Shown: piece by piece, positions 6,812-12,163 of the stretch
How positions within the stretch are numbered: position 1 is the stretch's first letter
Layout of the letters: each line of letters starts with the position of its first letter
Translations under genes and position numbers: made by a program
Notes under the pieces: generated by a model
Told to the model about the DNA's origin: nothing
Databases searched by the model: none
What the model saw: the letters and a program-made list of their open reading frames with translations, nothing else
NCBI GenBank assembly: GCA_023663915.1
Contig: JAMPGN010000135.1
Location: 1-12,163, forward strand
Source of the DNA: Eubacterium sp.
GTDB lineage: Bacteria; Bacillota_A; Clostridia; Lachnospirales; Lachnospiraceae
Direction of reading: 5' to 3'
DNA: 12,163 nucleotides

Positions 6812-6838
6812 AGAGAATGCCATAGTATGGCATTCTCT
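6812..6838 (+). repeat. 27-nt perfect palindrome before mgtE
   Basis: AGAGAATGCCATA (6812-6824) and its exact reverse complement (6826-6838) flank one central G. It immediately follows the preceding hairpin, about 56 nt before the mgtE start. It could be an RNA hairpin or a protein-binding site; no T tract follows. Confidence 0.7.
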
Positions 6839-6893
6839 GCATCTGCACGGATTTGAGGTTCAAACCTTAAGCGGTTGTGAGGGGAGGATGCAA

Positions 6894-8330
6894 ATGAGCG
6901 AGATCATGGAAGAGAAGAAAAAACCGGAAGTAAAGAAGACACCGGCGCGTGAGGTGAATGTAAAGAGAGAGTTTCATGAGAGCTATGAGGATTTTGGCAG
7001 GGAGGAACTGTTATCGCTTCTTCACAAAGGGCAGTACACAAGGCTCAGGCAGGTCGTTCAGGAGTTAAACGATGCGGATATCGCGGATTATATAGAAGAC
7101 ATGGATGAGGAAGAGATCGTAAAGATATTCCGAATCCTGCCCAAAGACATGGCGGCAAGCGTGTTTTCTTATCTGGAGATTGAATTGCAGCATTTTGTGA
7201 TCACTTCCCTGTCCGATAAAGATGCGGGTAACATCATCGACAACATGATGTCTGATGACGCGAAGGAACTGATGGAGGAGATGCCCGCCAACGTGGTCAA
7301 AAAGCTGATTGCCAACACGAGTCCCGATACCCGTATGGCGATCAATCATCTGATGCGTTATCCGGAGGATTCCGCCGGAAGCATCATGACCGTAGAGTAT
7401 ATGGATTTGAAAGAAAACCAGACTGTTGGTGAGGCGATTGAGCGTATCCGCAAAGTCGGTGTGGACAGCGAGACGATCAACATCTGCTATGTGTTAGACA
7501 GCCAAAGAACGCTGGTGGGAACGGTTGCATTAAGATATCTGTTACTCAGCAACGCGGACGCTGTGATCGGTGACATCATGCATCGAAATGTGGTATCGCT
7601 GCATACTCTGATGGATCAGGAAGAAGTTGCCAGAATGTTCAAAAAGTACGAATTTACGGCGATGCCCGTAGTCGATAACGAGGACAGACTGGTCGGCATT
7701 ATCACCGTGGACGATGTTGTGGACATTCTGGAAGAGGAGACTACGGAGGATATCGAGAAGATGGCGGCTGTGATGCCGTCCGATAAGCCTTATTTAAAGA
7801 CAACGGTTTTTGACGCTTATAAGAAAAGGATTCCGTGGCTTTTGTTATTGATGCTTTCCGCCACTTTTACAGGAAGTATTATCACGTCTTTTGAAAATGC
7901 TCTCAGCAGATACGTGATACTGACTGCGTTTATCCCGATGCTGATGGACACCGGCGGCAATGCGGGAGGGCAGGCGAGTGCGATCATCATCCGTGGCTTG
8001 TCGCTCGACGAAATTGAGTTTAGCGACTGGTTTATGGTGGTGTGGAAGGAAATCAGGACGGCGGCATTGTGCGGGCTTACGCTGGCGGTCTGCAATTTCG
8101 CAAGATTGTTGTTGTTTGATAAAGTGAGTGTGGCGGTGGCATTTGTTGTCTGCGTGACGCTTTTCATGGCGGTGGTTGTGGCAAAGATCGTAGGATCTAC
8201 CCTGCCGATGCTTGCCAAGAAGATCGGCATGGACCCGGCTGTCATGGCGAGTCCGTTTATCACGACGATCGTAGATGCGATTTCACTTTTGATCTATTTT
8301 CGGGTAGCGACGATCGTACTTGGGCTGTAG
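6894..8330 (+). CDS. mgtE: MgtE-type magnesium transporter
   Basis: A 478-residue inner-membrane Mg2+ channel that gates according to cytosolic Mg2+. Start ATG 6894 has GGGAGG six bases upstream; ATG 6888 directly abuts that site. Domains in order are the MgtE N domain (~35-160, with an unusually basic/acidic leader over 1-30), a CBS pair (~161-285, including YPEDSAGSIMT and FTAMPVVDNEDRLVGII), and a five-helix membrane domain (~314-478). Membrane landmarks are IPMLMDTGGNAGGQ (347-360) and GMDPAVMASPFITTIVD (445-461). Asp447 aligns with the Mg2+-binding pore aspartate known in Thermus MgtE. No M-box (ykoK) riboswitch is seen in front, although the leader holds two hairpins. The next gene follows after 30 nt and is likely co-transcribed. 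Confidence 0.97.
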   Translation: MSEIMEEKKKPEVKKTPAREVNVKREFHESYEDFGREELLSLLHKGQYTRLRQVVQELNDADIADYIEDMDEEEIVKIFRILPKDMAASVFSYLEIELQHFVITSLSDKDAGNIIDNMMSDDAKELMEEMPANVVKKLIANTSPDTRMAINHLMRYPEDSAGSIMTVEYMDLKENQTVGEAIERIRKVGVDSETINICYVLDSQRTLVGTVALRYLLLSNADAVIGDIMHRNVVSLHTLMDQEEVARMFKKYEFTAMPVVDNEDRLVGIITVDDVVDILEEETTEDIEKMAAVMPSDKPYLKTTVFDAYKKRIPWLLLLMLSATFTGSIITSFENALSRYVILTAFIPMLMDTGGNAGGQASAIIIRGLSLDEIEFSDWFMVVWKEIRTAALCGLTLAVCNFARLLLFDKVSVAVAFVVCVTLFMAVVVAKIVGSTLPMLAKKIGMDPAVMASPFITTIVDAISLLIYFRVATIVLGL

Positions 8331-8360
8331 CAGAATCAAGAAAGTTTGAGCGAGGGCATT

Positions 8361-9035
8361 ATGGCGGATTTTTTTCCGGACGTGTTAGATGGATTTACAG
8401 AACCGTTCTTTTTGAAAAAAGTGCGGGACAAATTTCATTATGAAGAGACGCAGGCTGACGAATTAAAGAAAGTGGCAGAAGAGATGCTTCCGCTGATGCG
8501 CGGGGAGGCGTTCTGGGAGAGAAGTGTCTCTTTCTTGCCGGTGCCGCAAGGTATCGTCTGCGAGGAGGTCGTGATGTCTCTCGGCATTGGGATAGATGCT
8601 TTGCAGGATCGTTACAGCAGCCAGGAAAAGCTGTCGCGAAGTTATATGCTGGAGGTGCTGGCAAGCGAACTTCTGATGCTGGGATATGGTGCGTACAACC
8701 GCTATATGGAAGCAAACACGGATATGCATGTGGAAAGGTATTATTTTCTTGGGAGTGAAGGTTCTTTTCCGATGGAGATGCTTCCAAATCTACTGGCGCG
8801 GACAGGCGGACGAGTCACCTGTAACAAAGCTTTTTGCATGATTCCTAAGAAAAGTGTGGCGTTTGTGGCAAAGCTGACGCGTGATGGGAAAATCCGCTGT
8901 GAGGGAATTTGCGTTGGGTGTGGGAACAGGCATTGTGCAAACAGGGTGGAGGAGGATTCACAGGCGGGCAGAGCGGCGCGAATGCCGGATCTGCCGTTGA
9001 CTTATGGGTATGGACGGATTTTTGGGAAGATATAA
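8361..9035 (+). CDS. Four-cysteine protein resembling the MetH activation domain
   Basis: A 224-residue soluble protein. ATG 8361 has GAGGG four bases upstream and is preferred over an in-frame TTG at 8346. The C-terminal half resembles stand-alone proteins related to the activation domain of vitamin B12-dependent methionine synthase. It has a mid-region LASELLMLGYGAYNRYME (100-117), the core MIPKKSVAFVAKL (160-172) matching the family's (M)xPxKSVxAxxxL block, and a cysteine tail Cys180-x3-Cys184-x2-Cys187-x4-Cys192 followed by Asn-Arg. Such tails in relatives suggest metal or Fe-S binding. The MetH domain binds AdoMet and serves reductive reactivation of cobalamin; whether this protein does so is inference. 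It lies 30 nt after mgtE and is closed by a strong terminator. It may instead be an uncharacterised Clostridia-specific family. Confidence 0.65.
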   Translation: MADFFPDVLDGFTEPFFLKKVRDKFHYEETQADELKKVAEEMLPLMRGEAFWERSVSFLPVPQGIVCEEVVMSLGIGIDALQDRYSSQEKLSRSYMLEVLASELLMLGYGAYNRYMEANTDMHVERYYFLGSEGSFPMEMLPNLLARTGGRVTCNKAFCMIPKKSVAFVAKLTRDGKIRCEGICVGCGNRHCANRVEEDSQAGRAARMPDLPLTYGYGRIFGKI

Positions 9036-9058
9036 GGGGATGGAGTTGAAGTTTTCAT

Positions 9059-9105
9059 AAAAAAACAACTGGTACATACACTTAAGACGTTCCAGTTGTT
9101 TTTTG
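9059..9105. terminator. Bidirectional terminator
   Basis: AAAAACAACTGG (9061-9072) pairs perfectly with CCAGTTGTTTTT (9092-9103) around a 19-base loop, with T runs on both strands. It ends the mgtE unit and also serves the converging DUF3800 gene. Confidence 0.88.
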
Positions 9106-9129
9106 CTTTCTAACTGTTTTTAATTTTTC

Positions 9130-9264
9130 CTAAAAAGATACGATGACGGAATAGCATCTACGTCTATTCTCTGTCCTAGCTGCTGCTTCGACAACATGCC
9201 TTACATGATCATCCTTGTATCTATGGATAGTATATGCAAAATGATTTAAATTGTCAACAAGTAT
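9130..9264 (-). pseudogene. Possible coding remnant in frame after the DUF3800 stop
   Basis: On the minus strand the frame of the DUF3800 gene stays open for 40 codons past its stop (ILVDNLNHFAYTIHRYKDD, then HVRHVVEAAARTENRRRCYS and IVSF-end), ending in TAG at plus 9130-9132. There is no ATG in it. The composition looks more protein-like than the surrounding AT-rich DNA, so it may be a fragment of a lost gene or a former C-terminal extension. No family is recognised and chance is a real alternative. Confidence 0.2.
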
Positions 9265-10323
9265 TTATCCGTTGTAGTTTGATCTGTTTTTTGACAATTC
9301 TCTAATTTGTTCTTTGAGCTTTTCGTTTTCTTGTATTAATTTATTTTTTGCATTGGCAAGATTTTTATTCTTTTCTAATATTTTGTTTTTTTCATTTTTT
9401 ACAGAATCCAAAGCCTTTTTCAATTTCAGACGTTCCTTTTCTAATTCTTTCAGATATTCAAAATCATACGGAAGATATTTCATTCCAAAATAGGAACGTA
9501 AATCTTTTTCGTTTATTTCAACGGAACCATTGTATAGTCGATCTGCTATTTTGTTTTGAAATTCTGTCATTTTATTATTGTCAAAAAATGACTTAACGGC
9601 GGCTGTATTATATGCGATAAAATCTGCGAGCTGTAGTCCGGCAATATCGTCCTGTTTACTGAATATATTCAAATAACGAATTGTTTTTGACATCATATCC
9701 TGATTGATAAAAGTTATTCCTTTGTTGCTGGATTTAATCTTACAAAAATTATTATACATTTTAAAATCAGGTGATCGATTCGTTTTTGAATTTTCATCAT
9801 TGCGGGATTCATATACAAGACTGCCTATACCGTTATTCATATAAAGAAAATGCGCATAGTTTTCAATCGTTTCCTGCATTGCCACCTCATAAAATAATTC
9901 GGAATCTATTCTAAAATTTTCCCCATAAATATATTTAAATTTGTTAATATCAATAGAGCATCCGATAATCGTGCCATCAATTTGTTTTAGTGTCCTGCAT
10001 AATTTACTGTAAACATTATTATATATTTTTTTGATTGTTGCGCTGTCTTCCTTTATTAGAGCGGAATAATGAGGAAAATGTTTTACATAGGTTAATAGAT
10101 TTTTCTTGTTCCAGCAGCAGTTTTTTATTGTGGTCAATTCAACACAGTGTAGAACAGGGCTGCATCTTTTGATGTATGCATCATCCCAGATACATTGTTT
10201 TATTTCCAATATTGCGGTGTCTAATTGCTCAATATTGCTATTCTTTATTATAATACCACTGACTGCAAAGCAGGTTTCATTGCTATTTTTGCTTTCGTCT
10301 AAATAAAGGGTGTATTCTTCCAT
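9265..10323 (-). CDS. DUF3800 domain protein with C-terminal coiled coil
   Basis: A 352-residue protein. The start at 10323 has AGGAGA upstream at good spacing; the in-frame ATG at 10353 has none. The N-terminus YTLYLDESKNSNE (4-16), with Asp9 and Glu10, and the late motif GLQLADFIAYNT (229-240), with Asp234, are the two hallmarks of DUF3800. Glu172 in YESRNDEN is a candidate third acidic residue. The fold is thought to be RNase H-like, so nuclease activity is plausible but unproven. Residues ~285-347 are a Lys/Glu-rich coiled coil beyond the core domain. The gene is visibly AT-rich and uses A/T-ending codons, unlike its neighbours, suggesting horizontal acquisition. It is a single-gene unit with its own promoter and a palindromic operator-like site. 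Relatives are scattered among mobile and defence-linked loci, but no partner gene is present here. Confidence 0.85.
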   Translation of the reverse strand: MEEYTLYLDESKNSNETCFAVSGIIIKNSNIEQLDTAILEIKQCIWDDAYIKRCSPVLHCVELTTIKNCCWNKKNLLTYVKHFPHYSALIKEDSATIKKIYNNVYSKLCRTLKQIDGTIIGCSIDINKFKYIYGENFRIDSELFYEVAMQETIENYAHFLYMNNGIGSLVYESRNDENSKTNRSPDFKMYNNFCKIKSSNKGITFINQDMMSKTIRYLNIFSKQDDIAGLQLADFIAYNTAAVKSFFDNNKMTEFQNKIADRLYNGSVEINEKDLRSYFGMKYLPYDFEYLKELEKERLKLKKALDSVKNEKNKILEKNKNLANAKNKLIQENEKLKEQIRELSKNRSNYNG

Positions 10324-10356
10324 AAAGCTCTCCTGATAACGGTTATTTGACATATT

Positions 10357-10373
10357 TTGTTAATTATTAACAA
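10357..10373. promoter_or_regulatory. 17-nt palindrome, candidate operator of the DUF3800 gene
   Basis: TTGTTAAT-T-ATTAACAA is a perfect palindrome (8 bp on each side) located just downstream of, and touching, the minus-strand -10 box. This is the usual position for a repressor site. The repressor is not visible in the window. Confidence 0.5.
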
Positions 10374-10380
10374 TATACCA
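10372..10380 (-). promoter_or_regulatory. Extended -10 promoter of the DUF3800 gene
   Basis: The minus strand reads TGGTATATT (plus 10372-10380): a TATATT -10 box with a TG extension. No good -35 is seen. It lies about 50 nt before the chosen start codon. Confidence 0.45.
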
Positions 10381-10482
10381 CAAAAGTAAGTGTATCGCCA
10401 TTAGAACATATGTTTTATAAAATATGCAAAAACATGATGATAGAATCAGGCGAAGAAACGTGCCATTGCACCGACTCCACTC

Positions 10483-10510
10483 TTGACATCAAATATAAAT
10501 ATGCTATACT
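10483..10510 (+). promoter_or_regulatory. Strong promoter of the riboswitch-cbiK unit
   Basis: Consensus -35 TTGACA (10483-10488), a 16-base spacer, and TATACT (10505-10510) with a TGC extension. Transcription would start near 10517, about 15 nt before the riboswitch P1 stem. Confidence 0.85.
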
Positions 10511-10530
10511 TTGGTTGAACTGAATATGTA

Positions 10531-10711
10531 ACATACAGGTGTCAAAACAGCGCTGGAACGATCGAAGCGCTGGTTTTGGTGAAAAGGGAAACAGGTGCAA
10601 ATCCTGTGCGAACTCGTCACCGTAAGGAAGGAGCTTACGCCGATATGCCACTGGGAGACCGGGAAGGCGGCGGACGCGATGATCTCTAAGCCGGGAGACC
10701 TGCCTGAATGT
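10531..10711 (+). ncRNA. Cobalamin (AdoCbl-type) riboswitch aptamer
   Basis: The sequence carries the conserved cobalamin aptamer core: GGTGAAAAGGGAA (10578-10590), then ACAGGTGCAAATCCTGTGCG, CGTCACCGTAA (10615-10625), and the B12 box GCCACTG (10647-10653). A GGGAAGGCGGCGGACGCGAT segment and AAGCCGGGAGACCTGCCTG follow. The closing P1 stem is ACATACAGG (10531-10539) with CCTGAATGT (10703-10711), one mismatch; CAGGT/ACCTG is an alternative register. Ligand binding normally turns expression off. It sits between a strong promoter and the cobaltochelatase gene, which fits its function. Confidence 0.96.
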
Positions 10712-10814
10712 TGTACGGAAACGTTTGTTTCAGACCACGAGTAACTGGTTGTACGTTTGAACTTGCAGATGGCTTGCAGTAGAGAAGTGCATTCTGCGGG
10801 TTTGTTTTGCGTAG

Positions 10815-10862
10815 AAATCCTTTACCTGTTGTGAAGAATAGACAACGGTTAAGGATTTTTTA
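10815..10862 (+). terminator. Terminator in the cbiK leader (likely riboswitch-controlled)
   Basis: AAATCCTTTACCTGTTGT (10815-10832) pairs with ACAACGGTTAAGGATTT (about 10842-10858) with a bulge and mismatch, followed by a T run (10855-10861). It lies about 105 nt after the aptamer, so it is the best candidate for ligand-dependent termination. Confidence 0.75.
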
Positions 10863-10887
10863 TGTTATAGGATTCCAGTGCTTATTT

Positions 10888-10933
10888 CGAGTTTGCCGAA
10901 GGCAAATCTCGCAAACGAGCTTGCTCGTTTTTT
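10888..10933 (+). terminator. Double hairpin with T tract in the cbiK leader
   Basis: A first hairpin (CGAGTTTGCC, 10888-10897, with GGCAAATCTCG, 10901-10911; one bulged T) is followed at once by AAACGAGC (10913-10920) with GCTCGTTT (10923-10930) and a T run. The second is terminator-shaped. The two share complementary CGAG/TTTGC elements, so alternative pairings exist. It may be a dispersed repeat element. Confidence 0.55.
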
Positions 10934-11005
10934 GAAATATGTTGCATATTTGATTCTTAAATCAACATGACCGGCATCTATGCAGAACGGTCAGAAGGAG
11001 GAGAT

Positions 11006-12163
11006 ATGAAGAAGCGATTGGCAGCAGTAGTGATGGCGGCATTGCTGGGCGCAGTATGCATGACCGGATGCGGAAATGACCGGACGCAGGCAACGTCACA
11101 GACGGAAGAAACGGCGGATAGCACACAGTCGGAAGAGAGTGCGGCACAGGCACAACAGCAGGAGGCAGAGACGTCACAGGAAGAGACGGTAAGCGACCAG
11201 GAAGCCGCCGATGAAGTTGCGGCGTTGATTGATGCAATCTACGTTCAGCAGAGGATGGATAAGACCGACGAGCAGTGCGAGCAGGCGAAAGCCGCGTGGG
11301 ACGCGCTGACGGATGCGCAAAAGGAACTTGTGGAGGGTGAGAATGCCGATCCGGATTATTTCGGCAGATATACGGGTGAGGCTTCTGCGGATGACCCGCG
11401 CAATCAGGACGATATCGGGGAGAATGAGATCCTTGTGGTCAGTTTCGGCACTTCCTTTAATGACAGCCGCGCCGCCGACATCATGGGGATCGAGGACGCA
11501 ATACAGGCGGCAAACCCGGACTGGTCGGTGCGTAGGGCTTTTACGGCGCAGATCATTATCAACCACGTTCAGGCGCGTGACGGTGAGTTTATCGATAATA
11601 TGGATCAGGCTTTAGAGCGTGCAGTGACAAACGGCGTAAAAAACCTTGTGATACAGCCTACACACTTAATGCACGGAGCAGAGTATGACGAACTGATGGA
11701 GTCGGTCGCGGCATACGAAGATCAGTTTGAGACGGTTGCAGTTGCCGAGCCGCTTCTCGGTGAGGTCGGTACGGACGCATCGGTGGTCAATGCGGACAAG
11801 GCAGCGGTTGCGGAAGCAATTCTTGAGGAGGCTGTAGAGGATGCGGGCTACGGGAGTCTTGCGGAGGCGCAGGAAGACGGCACGGCATTCGTTTTTCTAG
11901 GACACGGCACATCCCATACGGCGAAGGTAAGCTATAGCCAGATGCAGACACAGATGACAGATATCGGCTGTGTCAATGCCTTTATCGGCACGGTAGAAGG
12001 CGAGCCGGAGGAGACAGCGTGCGAGGCAGTCATGGAAGCAATCGCCGAGGCAGGTTATAAGAAAGTCATCTTACGTCCGCTTATGGTGGTGGCAGGCGAC
12101 CATGCCAATAACGACATGGCGGGGGAAGACGAGGGTTCATGGTTCAGTATGTTTGAGGCTTCC
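11006..12163 (+). CDS. cbiK: Lipoprotein sirohydrochlorin cobaltochelatase (CbiK family), 3' end cut by window
   Basis: The frame is open for 386 codons to the window edge. ATG 11006 follows a strong AAGGAGGAG. CbiK enzymes insert Co2+ into sirohydrochlorin in the anaerobic cobalamin pathway. A lipoprotein signal (MKKRLAAVVMAALLGAVCMTGC) has a lipobox MTGC with lipidated Cys22, then a Ser/Gln/Glu-rich linker (~23-65). Residues ~70-112 form a helical module (ALIDAIYV, AWDALTDAQKELVEG) of the kind found in Firmicute surface proteins. The chelatase begins at ~140: ILVVSFGTSFNDSR (142-155), VIQPTHLMHGAEYDEL (215-230, His220/His223), FLGHGTSHTAKVSY (297-310, His300/His304) and LMVVAGDHANNDMAG (359-373). 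It is controlled by the upstream cobalamin riboswitch. Surface location suggests tetrapyrrole or metal scavenging with a downstream transporter, as inferred from known periplasmic CbiK of Desulfovibrio. Confidence 0.93.
   Translation, partial: MKKRLAAVVMAALLGAVCMTGCGNDRTQATSQTEETADSTQSEESAAQAQQQEAETSQEETVSDQEAADEVAALIDAIYVQQRMDKTDEQCEQAKAAWDALTDAQKELVEGENADPDYFGRYTGEASADDPRNQDDIGENEILVVSFGTSFNDSRAADIMGIEDAIQAANPDWSVRRAFTAQIIINHVQARDGEFIDNMDQALERAVTNGVKNLVIQPTHLMHGAEYDELMESVAAYEDQFETVAVAEPLLGEVGTDASVVNADKAAVAEAILEEAVEDAGYGSLAEAQEDGTAFVFLGHGTSHTAKVSYSQMQTQMTDIGCVNAFIGTVEGEPEETACEAVMEAIAEAGYKKVILRPLMVVAGDHANNDMAGEDEGSWFSMFEAS

Larger units (their letters stand above)
10712..11005 (+). other. Long leader between riboswitch and cbiK
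   Basis: About 295 nt without a gene. It contains a near-repeat of GTTGTACG (10710-10717 and 10749-10756), a small GCAG/CTGC hairpin near 10777-10799, two terminator-like hairpins (separate entries), and the strong AAGGAGGAG ribosome binding site just before 11006. The expression platform of the riboswitch must lie here. Confidence 0.6.

Noticed and set aside
6732..6893. M-box (ykoK) Mg2+ riboswitch before mgtE
   Set aside because: The conserved M-box core sequences were looked for and are not present; only the repeats and hairpins reported above are seen.
10415..10651. Minus-strand ORF over the promoter and riboswitch
   Set aside because: It is antisense to a highly conserved cobalamin aptamer, whose constraint explains the open frame.
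10962..11237. Minus-strand ORF opposite the cbiK start
   Set aside because: It is a shadow of the lipoprotein signal and linker codons.
11174..11566. Minus-strand ORF opposite cbiK
   Set aside because: It overlaps the conserved chelatase region in antisense; no independent support.
1..12163. CRISPR array, transposase, integrase or multi-gene defence operon
   Set aside because: No regularly spaced repeats and no recombinase or transposase motifs are visible; the AlbA_2 and DUF3800 genes are solitary and far apart.

Overview
The window reads as a chromosomal stretch of an anaerobic Gram-positive Clostridia bacterium, most likely a Lachnospiraceae-type gut Firmicute. This rests on strong AGGAGG-type ribosome binding sites, T-tailed hairpin terminators, extended -10 promoters, a class A penicillin-binding protein with a long tail, an MgtE magnesium transporter, an IMPACT/YigZ protein, and a cobalamin riboswitch ahead of an anaerobic-type cobaltochelatase. 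The genus is not resolved from sequence alone.

Layout. 1-280 looks like a scar: the start of a Phd/YefM antitoxin gene breaks off and is followed by only the 3' half of a tRNA and a terminator. 396-1163 is a HAD hydrolase, followed by a 92-residue helical protein (1239-1517). A 33-bp palindrome and a good promoter precede an AlbA_2/HATPase_c_4/winged-helix regulator-like gene (1651-2958). This converges on a minus-strand bifunctional class A PBP (3018-5762) across a shared bidirectional terminator. After a divergent promoter region come yigZ (6072-6731), a 107-nt block with tandem 9-nt repeats and two large hairpins, mgtE (6894-8330), and a four-cysteine protein resembling the B12-dependent methionine synthase activation domain (8361-9035), probably co-transcribed with mgtE. 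A bidirectional terminator separates this from an AT-rich minus-strand DUF3800 gene (9265-10323) that has its own promoter with an overlapping palindrome. The right end holds a near-consensus promoter, a full cobalamin riboswitch, a long leader with two terminator-like hairpins, and a lipoprotein form of the cobaltochelatase CbiK (11006 to the window edge, incomplete).

How the parts relate. The right end is a B12-responsive locus: cobalamin should repress expression of a chelatase that appears to be tethered outside the membrane, which suggests handling of tetrapyrrole or metal at the cell surface rather than ordinary cytoplasmic cobalamin synthesis. The MetH-activation-like gene about 2 kb away may be a second cobalamin-linked protein, though no riboswitch is visible in front of it. 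The AlbA_2 gene and the DUF3800 gene are single-gene accessory insertions with their own promoters and terminators. No multi-gene defence system, CRISPR array, prophage or transposase is visible. The features most worth following up are the exported CbiK with its embedded helical module, the orphan DUF3800 gene with its operator-like palindrome, the repeat/hairpin block before mgtE, and the tRNA-half/antitoxin scar.
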